From assembly GCA_016933055.1 (NCBI GenBank), contig JAFGBS010000014.1, positions 124,001 through 188,000 of the forward strand: 64,000 nucleotides of DNA, in the 5' to 3' direction. Under the pieces are notes generated by a model. The model was not told the origin of the DNA. It made no database searches and saw only the letters and a list, made by a program, of their open reading frames with translations. Both the position numbers and the translations under genes were made by a program. Each line of letters starts with the position of its first letter. Position 1 is the first letter of the stretch. Source of the DNA: Promethearchaeota archaeon. Lineage in GTDB: Archaea; Asgardarchaeota; Lokiarchaeia; Sigyniarchaeales; Promethearchaeaceae. Below, in pieces: positions 50,954-60,264 of this stretch.

Positions 50954-52465
50954 ATGGTGGAACCTACGCATTTTCTCCATAAGTTATTGAACCCCCAATC
51001 CTTGTGTGTTTTCGGCGCGAATGAAAACTTGCTGCAAAATATGGGTTGTCAGGAGCTTTTAAACATTTTAGATGACGGATATAAAGGAAACGTTTATCCC
51101 ATTCATCCGAGACTTGAAACGGTTCTCGGATTAAAAGCGTACAAAACAATTGCTGAACTTCCAGAAACACCTGACTTGGCAATAATACTATTACCAAAAC
51201 GAATAGTACCTCAAATACTTAGAGAGATTGGTGAAAAAGGAACAAAATTTGTGATTTTAGTTACTGCGGGATTTCGAGAAACCGATAATGCTGAAGCAGA
51301 AGAAGAAATTGTGAAAATAGCACAACAATACGGAATGCGGTTCATTGGGCCGAATTGTTTAGGTATAATCAATACTCATTGTAAGGTTGGGGATGAAGAA
51401 TGTATTCTTAATACCACCTGGGTAAATTATTACGAACCGAATCGTCCTGGGAATGTATCTATCGCAAGTCAATCAGGCACTTTTGTTTCCCATGTGTGCT
51501 TTCTTACCCCTGAAATTGATTTACATTTTAGTAAAACTATATCCATTGGAAATTCCCTCAATGTGGATATTATCGATTGTTTAGAGTATTTTGAGCAAGA
51601 TCCGACAACGGATGTGATTCTTTTATATATTGAGGAAATTCAAAGAGGACGAGAATTCATTGAAGCAGTAAAGAGAATTGCCCCCAAAAAACCTATTATT
51701 GCATTATATACAGGTGGTTCGAAGTACGGGGCAAAAGCGGTAGCATCCCACACTGGTTCGCTTTCAGGAAATGATGATATTTACAATGCAGCATTTAAAT
51801 ATGGAATTATACGAGTCGATACATTAGAAGAATGGTTGGATACAGCTGTTTTATTCTCAAAAACTATTCCTATAGGAGCAATTCCCAAAAATAATCGGTT
51901 AGGAATAGTAACTGTAGCGGGAGGACCAGGTGCTACTATGTCGGATCAAGCTTCACGGGAGGGGTTGATTATGCCCGAGTTACCAAAGGATGTTCAAGAG
52001 AAGGTGAAAACCATGCTTCCAGCTACAGCACAAGGTATTCAAGCTTCCAATCCTATAGATTTCACATTTCAGATTAGTCCACAAGTATTTTTCGAACGAA
52101 TGCCCAAACTGATAGCTAAAAAAGACATTGTGGATGGAATGATACTTTTTGGTGCATATGGAAGAGATTTCTTTCAGTATCACGAAATTGGCATGAGTTT
52201 TTACCGAACCGAGGCAGTACAAAACGGTCTTGATGTCTTAAAAGAATTGACTGAAGCAGGGATCGAATACTTAAAAAGAATGGTAAAAAAGCTCAAAGTA
52301 CCCATAATTTTTGTGAATTATCTTGGAACCAAAGATGAAGTTGTGAATTTGCTAAATAGTAAGGGATTTACCGTATTTCGTTTAGAACATCAAGCTGTGC
52401 ATGCCATGAAAAATCTGATGGCGTATGGAATATTTTTACAAAAATTATATAGTTCATCAAACTAA
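50954..52465 (+). CDS. acdA-like: ADP-forming acyl-CoA synthetase, alpha (CoA-ligase) subunit
   Basis: The 503-residue protein has a CoA-binding domain (LCVFGANENLLQNMG, VYPIHP) and succinyl-CoA-ligase-like domains. The phosphorylated His is in SHTGSLSGND near residue 263, and FIGPNCLGI plus SQSGTF mark the nucleotide half. This is the alpha-subunit part of acetate/acyl-CoA ligase (ADP-forming), which converts acyl-CoA, ADP and Pi to acid, ATP and CoA. The ATP-grasp beta subunit is not fused to it and is not adjacent, so it must be elsewhere. The C-terminal extra domain (~390-503) is typical of archaeal long forms. ATG 50954 begins close to the first strand. It conserves energy from CoA thioesters. 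Confidence 0.9.
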   Translation: MVEPTHFLHKLLNPQSLCVFGANENLLQNMGCQELLNILDDGYKGNVYPIHPRLETVLGLKAYKTIAELPETPDLAIILLPKRIVPQILREIGEKGTKFVILVTAGFRETDNAEAEEEIVKIAQQYGMRFIGPNCLGIINTHCKVGDEECILNTTWVNYYEPNRPGNVSIASQSGTFVSHVCFLTPEIDLHFSKTISIGNSLNVDIIDCLEYFEQDPTTDVILLYIEEIQRGREFIEAVKRIAPKKPIIALYTGGSKYGAKAVASHTGSLSGNDDIYNAAFKYGIIRVDTLEEWLDTAVLFSKTIPIGAIPKNNRLGIVTVAGGPGATMSDQASREGLIMPELPKDVQEKVKTMLPATAQGIQASNPIDFTFQISPQVFFERMPKLIAKKDIVDGMILFGAYGRDFFQYHEIGMSFYRTEAVQNGLDVLKELTEAGIEYLKRMVKKLKVPIIFVNYLGTKDEVVNLLNSKGFTVFRLEHQAVHAMKNLMAYGIFLQKLYSSSN

Positions 52466-52839
52466 ATCTATTTCTATTTTTGCACCAACTACAGGGGGAT
52501 TAAACGGTAACCTACCACATCCCGAATCCTGAAAGCAATTCTCGATAGTATAGAGATAGAAGAAGGGGAATTTATAGCACTCAATGAAGGATCATCCTGA
52601 AATTTTTTCGGTATACGCGAATATACTACGACATATATATGAAAAAGTGAATGGAACTGATTTGAATTCTATGATTAAATGAAAAACCAAAATACTGTGC
52701 TTTTCATTGCATTGGCAGAACAATAGATATTTCCAAATTTATTGCTCATAATTGGAATAAAAATTCCATAAAGAATTTTTGAGAGGATAAATAATCATAA
52801 ATTTAACGTAAAATAGACGTATGAAAGACGAAAAAAGTT
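52466..52839. other. 374-base spacer, no convincing gene
   Basis: Between the acyl-CoA synthetase and the channel gene. A 32-codon frame (ATG 52584 to TGA 52682) is present but has no ribosome site or similarity I can name. The region is AT-rich and may hold the channel promoter. Confidence 0.3.
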
Positions 52840-53610
52840 ATGTCTCGTTTCATGGAGAAATTTGTTCTTATTTGGAAATATGTCAAGCGGAGTCGAATGA
52901 TAAAGGTAATTCTGATAGTATTTACACTCAATATCATACTTGCGGGTATTTATTCCCTAATTGAGGGCATTCCCTTCCACCTCGGCTTCTATTGGATAAG
53001 TGATTATATTACAAACACGGGGACGGGGCTTATCTCTCCTGATCCCACAGACCCTCATGATATTGGATTATGGTGGTTAACCAGTGCAGTGATTTGGATA
53101 GGATTGGGCATTACTTTGGTGTTTGTGGAAAATGTCTATTTACGATTTATGCGAAAAGAGGAGAAAGTTGTGAAGTTCCATAATCATATCATCCTTGCAG
53201 GTTGGAACGCAAAGATGCGTTATCTCATCGAAAATCTATCGGGAGAATTAGGAGTTCACCACGATTACGTACTGATAAACATTAACGAAGAACGTCCATA
53301 TGATTTGCCTGACATCATCGAATTTATTTCGGGTAGTCCTTTGGAGGAACGAGTTTTACGCCAAGCAAATATAGAATCGGCAGATCAAGCTGTTATCGTT
53401 ATGGAAGATGACGCGGATGCGCTTATGTTATGTAGTACGCTTCAACATATGAATCCCGATGCAGGAATAACCGTCAATGTTTTATTTTCGGAAAATATCA
53501 AACACTTCCAGCGAATTGATGTAGAAGAGATCATTTGTGATGAAGAATTATCGGGTGATGCCTTAGTGCAAGGATTTTACCGAAATAAAAAACGTAAAAG
53601 CGAAAAATGA
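52840..53610 (+). CDS. two-TM channel with RCK/TrkA-N domain and altered selectivity filter
   Basis: The 256-residue protein has a first helix (VILIVFTLNIILAGIYSLIEG), a re-entrant pore segment, a second helix (WLTSAVIWIGLGITLVFVENV) and a soluble RCK/TrkA-N domain that starts HNHIILAGWNAKMRYLI. The layout is that of MthK-like potassium channels. The pore segment reads TNTGTGLISPDPTD (about 58-71), where most potassium channels have TVGYGD; the central GYG is GTG. The G-x-G backbone remains. RCK gating by Ca2+, nucleotide or pH is possible, but the RCK nucleotide loop is weak (GWNAKM rather than GxGxxG). The stop codon overlaps the next gene (ATGA), so the two are coupled. Confidence 0.8.
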   Translation: MSRFMEKFVLIWKYVKRSRMIKVILIVFTLNIILAGIYSLIEGIPFHLGFYWISDYITNTGTGLISPDPTDPHDIGLWWLTSAVIWIGLGITLVFVENVYLRFMRKEEKVVKFHNHIILAGWNAKMRYLIENLSGELGVHHDYVLININEERPYDLPDIIEFISGSPLEERVLRQANIESADQAVIVMEDDADALMLCSTLQHMNPDAGITVNVLFSENIKHFQRIDVEEIICDEELSGDALVQGFYRNKKRKSEK

Positions 53611-53837
53611 ATTTTGAATATTACAACTCTGTACAGTTTACTGCTCGGTTAATAGCCCATTATCGTGCTTTAGAATTACAGCAAGAAAATCCAAAATTTA
53701 TCAAATGGGAATTGAAAAGGGAGGAAGTTGTTAATGTTTTCGGTCAATCGGGCTGGCTAGTGAAATTTCTATTTGCTGATCAGTATGAAGGAGGAAAACA
53801 TAAAGATTCGGGACAAAAAGGGTTAATTTTTGAATAA
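53607..53837 (+). CDS. small protein coupled to the channel gene
   Basis: The 76-residue unknown protein starts at ATG 53607, which overlaps the TGA of the channel gene (ATGA), so it is translated with it. It begins with FEYYNSVQFTARLIAHYRALELQQ, a helix, and continues with short strands and a Gly/Lys/Asp-rich tail. No transmembrane segment or metal site is seen. It may be a channel-associated subunit, but the function is unknown. Confidence 0.5.
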   Translation: MNFEYYNSVQFTARLIAHYRALELQQENPKFIKWELKREEVVNVFGQSGWLVKFLFADQYEGGKHKDSGQKGLIFE

Positions 53838-53857
53838 GACGAAAAGAAAACATAATT

Positions 53858-55336
53858 CTATACCCAATATCCACACATATGATCATAAAATCGATTAAAT
53901 TTTCGGATTACAAATTGATATTGTTTCACGACTTTAGGATCGGGGCTAAATATCTCTTCTTCTTTAGGTAAATTCACTTCTGAAATCGAGTTTATTAAAC
54001 CAACACCAAGAGCCCCTAACATTCCCGCTCCTTTAAGACTGGATTCTGGCTCATCCGTTACTACCACGGGCACATTCCAAATGTCAGCTTTCATTTTACT
54101 CAATAATTTATTGCGAGTACCCCCTCCAACTAAAAGTACTTTGCTGAATTGTACTCCTAACTCTCGAAAACTTTGGATTTCACGCGCTAATGACAAGGTA
54201 ACTCCTTCCATAACTGCACGTGCCATGTGAGCTGCTGTATGATTTATTGTCAAATTGAGGAAAATTCCTTTCGCATTTGGATTCTCGGGATTTCGTTCCC
54301 CTAATAAGTATGGATAAAATATTAATCCATCACTGCCAGCGGGAACAGTCTCTGCTAATTTTATGATAGTATCAAATAGTATTTCCTCTTTCGAAACTAC
54401 ATCTAATACATCTTTTATCCATTTGATACTTAATCCCCCTGAATCCAACATAATGAACGGTATCCATCCTTCAAGAACATGGTGTAGATTCTGAACACGG
54501 GGATGAATAATGGGTTCCTTTTTTTGGAATACGAATAAAGTACTAGTCCCAGTCATATCAATTGCTATTCCTTGCTCAATTAATCCCAATCCTAATAGAG
54601 AGACTATAAAGTCGCCTCCACCAGCAACTACGGGTGTGCCTTCGGGTATACCGGTTTCTAATGACACAATTTTAGTAACTTTGCCTATTATCTCATGGGA
54701 TTTATGCACTGGAGGAAATTTAGAGATGTCGACATCTAATAAATCTGCCATAGTTTCGGAATATTGCTCTATTTGGTAATCCCAAAGAAATGATCCCGAA
54801 GCTTCAGAAGGATCCGTAGCTGCAACTCCTGTAAGTTTGAAATTAATATAATCTTTCGGGACCAAATACCATTTAGTTCTCTGATATGCGTTTGATTGAT
54901 GTTCTTTTTCCCATTTTACTTTTAGGGCAACCCACCCAGTTGTGGGAGGATTAGCAGTGATTTGCATTAGCAAGTGAGTATCAGTTTTTTTTCTTATTCG
55001 GTCTACAATTTGCTGATTTCGTTTATCGCACCACAATTGGGTCATAGAAGTGGTTATATTTCCCTCGGAATCTATCCCTGTAGGTCCGTGCATCTGACCA
55101 CAACACGCTACTGCTGCAATATCGTCAGAATTGATCTCAGATTTATCCAGCAATTGTTTAACTGCGTATTGTAATTCTATCCACCATTGTTGGGGATTTT
55201 GTTGAGCCCAATTTTCATAAGGGGAATCCACTTCATGGTTGACTTGTACAACTGCATCAATATAGCCTTTCGGTGTCACAATACCTGCTCGGACACTCTG
55301 AGTACCTAAATCTATGGCAAGAACTTTATTTCGCAT
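53858..55336 (-). CDS. FGGY-family carbohydrate kinase (xylulokinase-like)
   Basis: The 492-residue protein has the FGGY architecture: phosphate-1 motif AIDLGTQSVRAGIV, CCGQMHGP (xylulokinase-like substrate loop), the adenosine motif LLVGGGTRNKLLSKM and GSDGLIFYPYLLGERNP. The QMHG element after VACC is typical of xylulokinases, so a ketose or pentulose is the likely substrate, phosphorylated with ATP. It starts at ATG 55334-55336. It is separated by 13 bases from the Fe-alcohol dehydrogenase gene upstream, which likely forms an operon with it. The pair could process a sugar or polyol and its reduced or oxidised aldehyde. Confidence 0.87.
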   Translation of the reverse strand: MRNKVLAIDLGTQSVRAGIVTPKGYIDAVVQVNHEVDSPYENWAQQNPQQWWIELQYAVKQLLDKSEINSDDIAAVACCGQMHGPTGIDSEGNITTSMTQLWCDKRNQQIVDRIRKKTDTHLLMQITANPPTTGWVALKVKWEKEHQSNAYQRTKWYLVPKDYINFKLTGVAATDPSEASGSFLWDYQIEQYSETMADLLDVDISKFPPVHKSHEIIGKVTKIVSLETGIPEGTPVVAGGGDFIVSLLGLGLIEQGIAIDMTGTSTLFVFQKKEPIIHPRVQNLHHVLEGWIPFIMLDSGGLSIKWIKDVLDVVSKEEILFDTIIKLAETVPAGSDGLIFYPYLLGERNPENPNAKGIFLNLTINHTAAHMARAVMEGVTLSLAREIQSFRELGVQFSKVLLVGGGTRNKLLSKMKADIWNVPVVVTDEPESSLKGAGMLGALGVGLINSISEVNLPKEEEIFSPDPKVVKQYQFVIRKFNRFYDHMCGYWV

Positions 55337-55349
55337 ATTAAATTATCCC

Positions 55350-56534
55350 TTATATTCGATTCTCTAAAATTATTCGCAGATCTTCTTCGGAATGTTGAAT
55401 TGGATTGTTTTTATTACTAGCTTTTTCAATAATTGCGTCGATACTGGATTTATTAATACCATACTCCCCCAAGCGTTTTAAATCCAATTTTTTCGTCATT
55501 TCTTGGAGTTTATCGATTAAGATCTTACAATTTATTTCAATCTGTTCTTCTGAAGATAAACGTTTATTTTCGAATAAAGCTCCAACTTCCGCAAATTTTC
55601 TCAAATACTTCAAGTTCTCATCTGAAGGAGATTCTAATAAGCGTTCTATGGTTAATCGATTAGTTTCAGCCATAAGAGACCCACAAATGACACCATGAGG
55701 AATATCGAATAATCCACCAATGGATGATGCAAATCCATGAACTGTTCCTAATCCTGCATTTGCAAGAGTAATACCCGACATTAATGCTGCATATGCAAGC
55801 CCTTCACGGTAGTGAAGATTTTCAGGGTCTTCAATTGCAGTAGGAATTAAATATTGAATACTATATTGCATCCCTGAAAGTGCTAGTGCATCAGTTATAG
55901 GATTTGAGTCAGTTGATACGTATGATTCCAATAACTGGGTAAATGTATCCATTCCACATGCACTTGTGACATTTCGAGGACAAGTTACCATGAATTCTGG
56001 ATCAATAATAGCATAATCTGGAACTAAATTATTATGACGAAGAGATTTTTTAAAACCATCATCTCCGGGACGGCTCAACACGGCATTTTTAGTAGCTTCA
56101 GACCCCGTACCAGAAGTTGTTGGAATGGCAATAAATGGAATTTTTTTACCATCATGTTTTTTGGTACCTATGCCTTCGAGATAGTCCTCCACTGGAACAT
56201 CATGAAGAATCATAGCTGATACAGCTTTGCCAGTATCGATAGTAGATCCTCCCCCAATTGCGACCACTATATCAATTTCCGAGTGTTTATATTTTTTTAC
56301 AAGCGAATTTATAGAATTTGGGGAAGGTTCTCGCAAAACTGTTTCGTGATATATTGTTTTAGGTTCAATCGCTTCCATTAATTGGTCAAATTTCCCTTTT
56401 GAGTTTAAAATATCTTTAGGAGCGGATATTAATAATATCTTTTTTGTATAATTGGGCAAAATAGTGTTTATTTCTTTAACTTTTCCTATTCCAAATAAAA
56501 TAGTAGGAATTTTCGTGAAATTAAATGAAAGCAT
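55350..56534 (-). CDS. iron-containing alcohol dehydrogenase
   Basis: The 394-residue protein matches group III Fe-ADH: NAD(P) loop IGGGSTIDTGKA (near 94), TTSGTGSEATKNAV (near 138), and metal ligands in AGLGTVHGFASSIGG and IPHG(V)ICG near 265-285 (His residues). The usual Asp ligand lies in CGMDTFTQLLE. It oxidises or reduces a primary alcohol, lactaldehyde, or glycerol-like diol with NAD(P)H. The co-transcribed FGGY kinase downstream suggests a sugar or polyol context. ATG 56532-56534 opens the first strand (MLSFNFTKIPTILFG). The gene stands divergent from the giant membrane protein. Confidence 0.9.
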   Translation of the reverse strand: MLSFNFTKIPTILFGIGKVKEINTILPNYTKKILLISAPKDILNSKGKFDQLMEAIEPKTIYHETVLREPSPNSINSLVKKYKHSEIDIVVAIGGGSTIDTGKAVSAMILHDVPVEDYLEGIGTKKHDGKKIPFIAIPTTSGTGSEATKNAVLSRPGDDGFKKSLRHNNLVPDYAIIDPEFMVTCPRNVTSACGMDTFTQLLESYVSTDSNPITDALALSGMQYSIQYLIPTAIEDPENLHYREGLAYAALMSGITLANAGLGTVHGFASSIGGLFDIPHGVICGSLMAETNRLTIERLLESPSDENLKYLRKFAEVGALFENKRLSSEEQIEINCKILIDKLQEMTKKLDLKRLGEYGINKSSIDAIIEKASNKNNPIQHSEEDLRIILENRI

Positions 56535-56646
56535 GAATTTTACTTAGATGATTGTGTTTTTATACTCTCTTCATATTTCAACGCTAAAAAATGTTCATTG
56601 AATTCTTAAAAGGAACATTTTTCTAGTACAACGGCAATGTGCAATT

Positions 56647-59600
56647 ATGGTATCAAACAAATCAGTATTATTACTCCGATTGCTTTTTTATATCTTTTTT
56701 CTGGGTTTTGCTCTAGCTCAGCTATTTTTTTATGGTATTTTAATGATGATCCCAATGGATCTGATGTTTTTTGCTGAAGAAAATGCGAATGTGTGGGGAT
56801 TTTTAGTACCATTTTGCATTGGATCGTTTTCTTTGTATGTTCTTCATATAACAAAAACGAAATCAAACCCAAAATTCACTGAATATTTTCGAAAATTCTC
56901 AGTAGGAGTGGGTTTACTGCTGAATATCATTTTTAGTGGAGTTTTATTGCTGATATTTATCCGATTTGCCAAATATAATCATGAACCATGGCTAATTCAA
57001 GGTGGCTGGTTCATGAGATCTCATGGAATTATTTGGAGTTTCCTTCTGGGAGCTCTTGTTTTCACTGGTATTCAAGTAATAGATGAATTAATGCTACTCA
57101 AGCAGCTTTTTGATTCAGATTTATCTCTAAAAATTGGTAAAGCAAAATGGAATTTCACTATAGGCTCTCTTGTAGCCTTATTTACCTTTCTATTCACATT
57201 AGTGTTTTCTGGCTTCCTATTGCTATTTTATCGAGTTTACACCTTATATGGTGCGTTCTTGTTCACCTTTATTATATTAATAGGATTTTCGATAATATAT
57301 ATTGGAACGAAAGGAATTCAATTCCCATTTTATTATAAGATTGCGCAAATTAAGCGTTCAGAACCTAGTACAACTCCGTTAAATACTTCAGAAAGAAAGA
57401 AAAATGTAGGGAAATCAGCTTTATTCCTTTTCATCTCTTCAATTTCTCTAATCATAATGATATTATATTTCTTCGATATCAAATTCCTCTTCCCTTATCC
57501 TCCAGGTGTAAATGCAAACCGTTTTATTTTTCCGATTCAGCAACCTCTAACAATAGTGTTAGGTGTATTTGTGGGAATCGTTGTGATTGGGGGATTTTCA
57601 CGTTTTATCCTACAAAACTCAGTGTTTGGTAAAATTGAACTTACATCTAATAGACAAGCTAACCGAATCATTCGCGCTTTATTCGGTATTGGGATTTTTA
57701 CTGCAGTGACATTCATAATCATAATTTTTGGATTATCTCTGTATATTTTCGAGTTTACTCTTTATCTTCCCCAAGTTATTAGTTACACATTTATATGGGC
57801 GGCACTCGGTGTTATTGTTTTTCTTATAAGTGAGAAACTAGTTCTTAAGTCCAGGTTACGCCAGACCTTATCATTCACTATGATTATTATTGCATTCCTA
57901 TTGATCATTACAAATTTCTGGAAATTAGCTTTGGATTTGAGTGAAAACAATCAGAGTTTTAAAAGTGGAGCTTTTGACATATATTTTCCGTTTGAATTTC
58001 TCTTCAGTAATAAAAACATAATCATGATTGGGCTATCTATGGGATTTCTATTGAGTTTTTTGATGAAAACACTGATAAAAGGATTAAAAACCACAGAAAT
58101 GTCAAAATATAAAAATTCCACATCGATTTTATTCTTTTTCTTAGCACCTGTGGCGATAGGGTGCTTGGTAGGCTTCAGTTCATTGATAATTGATCTTCCT
58201 GGAGGGAATCCCACATTAGCAATGTACAGTTCTGACTTAATCCTTCCTATTATTCGAATAGGCATCATCATCGTTTTGGTCCTCCTATTAGTTCGGTTCA
58301 ATCTGGTAGCAGATCTTGAAGATAAGAAAGAAATTCTGAAAAAACAAAAAGCACCATCTCCACACATAAAGGATGTGTTCACAAATATTACGGAATCTAC
58401 CTCGAGAAATAAAATAAAAGCTACCATGCTAATTAGTATATTTCTTGTGAGTATGGTGTCAGGTGGATTGGGGGTTATTATAGGTATAACCGCCCTAAAT
58501 TCTCGATCCATGCCTTTATTGAAATCTACTTATGGGTATGACCTATGGGTAGCAAATTCCTCTGAACGTTTCAATCATCAAACCAAAATTGCCGTATCTG
58601 CTTCACCACAGATTGACCAAGTTACTTTTAACCTAGCAAAAAATGAGTATTATGCTTTCCAATTAGGATTAACTCTAAAATCAAAAGATCTATACTTCCA
58701 TTCCTACTATTTAACCGATTTCGTGGGAGTTGAGAATAGTTTAGAAGTAATCTCATCCGATTTTGCTCAATTACGATATGAAGATTATATTTTAGAAGAG
58801 GAATTTCCTGATAGACTTCTTCCTATAGAGGGAAATCCAATTCTGTTGAATAAAAGACAAACCCACATGTTTTGGTTTGATATTCGTACTCCTTATAATA
58901 TAACAGCTGGTAATTATGCAGGAATTCTCAAAATTACCTTTAAATTAGGAGACCGATATCTTGAAGAGAACATTCCCATTCGTTTTAATGTATGGGATTT
59001 TGCAATACCTTTTCGAAAACATGTAACCACTAGTGTGGGGGATGAAAGTGTTTCATCCGATGAGATATACAATCAAATGGTTGAAAGCTGGCATAAGCAT
59101 CGATTTAATATGTATGCCGAAGATATCAAAGGAACGGATGACTATCGTGTATTTGAAATTTATAATGGAGAACGCTATATCTATTACTTAAACAAGACAG
59201 ATGGATCCGTTACATTCAATTGGACACTTTGGGATCAGAAAATCGAGGCTCTCTTAAATGTTACAAATGCTCCGATGAATGGAATTCGAGTAGATTATAG
59301 CCTGGGGAGAAGTCTAAAAATTGGCAATGAAACGGAAAATCAATGGTTTCTCAATTGGTTAATCGAAGTAGAACAACATTTAGAATTGAGAGGATGGTTA
59401 AATATCTGCTATTATTACTTTGTAGATGAATTTACCTTATTTATCCCCGAAGAATATGAAAACCGAACCGCTTATTATGAAGCGGTAGAAGCACAACTCG
59501 CATCCATGAGATCTGTAGCACAAAAAATACGGATATTAGTAATTGCGCCCCCTCTTCCCGAATTGGAATCCATTAAGCCTTACATTAACATCTATGTACC

Positions 59601-60201
59601 CTTGAGTTACGATCGAAATGTAGAACAATGGGAACAAACGAAAAATAGGGATAAAAAGGAGATGTGGTTCTATACTTGTATTGGACCTTTCGCACCCTAT
59701 CCCAACGTCCACCTTTACAATCGACTCTTCGAAACACGTATACAAATGTGGAATACTTGGGCATGGGATATGGATGGATACCTCTTTTGGAGAGCAAATA
59801 GTTTTAATCACGGACAATATGGATTTGGGTATAATTCATGGGGGGATGGATGGTTCATTTACATAGATGAAGCGGAAAATCGAATATATGAGTCCATCAG
59901 ATGGGAGAATCTCGGGGATGGACAAGAAGACTATGAAATGTTCTGGTTATTAAATGCTACTCTTAATGAAATAGAAGAAAATGAGTTATTAGCACAAAGC
60001 GAGATAGATTTTTATCGGTCGGAACTCTATACAATAGTAAACACAGTTTCGGATGATTTTTTGGACTATACTAATAATCCTCATGATATCTATTGTGGTA
60101 TCGAGAGAATTGGACAAATTCTCCATTCCTTATCGCCAGTTATAGATATAAATGCAATTGGAGAAGCTCCTTGGTTTCCAATTTCAGGAGTAATCCCATA
60201 A
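56647..60201 (+). CDS. polytopic membrane protein fused to DUF4091 (GH123-like) domain
   Basis: The 1184-residue protein has two halves. Residues 1 to ~650 contain about 14 hydrophobic helices with short loops. Residues ~660-1184 form a soluble part, with a beta-sandwich-like section up to ~800, then an alpha/beta barrel. The C-terminal segment contains NTWAWDMDGYLFWRAN, GDGWFIY and RWENLGDGQEDYEM, the DUF4091 signature found in GH123-like glycosidase domains. The soluble domain probably faces outside, since the helix bundle ends with LISIFLVSMVSGGLGVIIGI before it. A glycosidase fused to a multi-helix membrane part is uncommon; a linked exporter or anchored enzyme is possible. ATG 56647 is the start. 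Confidence 0.83.
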   Translation: MVSNKSVLLLRLLFYIFFLGFALAQLFFYGILMMIPMDLMFFAEENANVWGFLVPFCIGSFSLYVLHITKTKSNPKFTEYFRKFSVGVGLLLNIIFSGVLLLIFIRFAKYNHEPWLIQGGWFMRSHGIIWSFLLGALVFTGIQVIDELMLLKQLFDSDLSLKIGKAKWNFTIGSLVALFTFLFTLVFSGFLLLFYRVYTLYGAFLFTFIILIGFSIIYIGTKGIQFPFYYKIAQIKRSEPSTTPLNTSERKKNVGKSALFLFISSISLIIMILYFFDIKFLFPYPPGVNANRFIFPIQQPLTIVLGVFVGIVVIGGFSRFILQNSVFGKIELTSNRQANRIIRALFGIGIFTAVTFIIIIFGLSLYIFEFTLYLPQVISYTFIWAALGVIVFLISEKLVLKSRLRQTLSFTMIIIAFLLIITNFWKLALDLSENNQSFKSGAFDIYFPFEFLFSNKNIIMIGLSMGFLLSFLMKTLIKGLKTTEMSKYKNSTSILFFFLAPVAIGCLVGFSSLIIDLPGGNPTLAMYSSDLILPIIRIGIIIVLVLLLVRFNLVADLEDKKEILKKQKAPSPHIKDVFTNITESTSRNKIKATMLISIFLVSMVSGGLGVIIGITALNSRSMPLLKSTYGYDLWVANSSERFNHQTKIAVSASPQIDQVTFNLAKNEYYAFQLGLTLKSKDLYFHSYYLTDFVGVENSLEVISSDFAQLRYEDYILEEEFPDRLLPIEGNPILLNKRQTHMFWFDIRTPYNITAGNYAGILKITFKLGDRYLEENIPIRFNVWDFAIPFRKHVTTSVGDESVSSDEIYNQMVESWHKHRFNMYAEDIKGTDDYRVFEIYNGERYIYYLNKTDGSVTFNWTLWDQKIEALLNVTNAPMNGIRVDYSLGRSLKIGNETENQWFLNWLIEVEQHLELRGWLNICYYYFVDEFTLFIPEEYENRTAYYEAVEAQLASMRSVAQKIRILVIAPPLPELESIKPYINIYVPLSYDRNVEQWEQTKNRDKKEMWFYTCIGPFAPYPNVHLYNRLFETRIQMWNTWAWDMDGYLFWRANSFNHGQYGFGYNSWGDGWFIYIDEAENRIYESIRWENLGDGQEDYEMFWLLNATLNEIEENELLAQSEIDFYRSELYTIVNTVSDDFLDYTNNPHDIYCGIERIGQILHSLSPVIDINAIGEAPWFPISGVIP

Positions 60202-60264
60202 ACAGCTGATACTAAAAAAATCCCGATCAAGGAACTATTAAACTACATCGTATTACCTTCTTGT

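Noticed and set aside
52584..52682. 32-codon open frame in the spacer before the channel gene
   Set aside because: No ribosome binding site, no recognisable similarity and a random-looking composition; too short to support.
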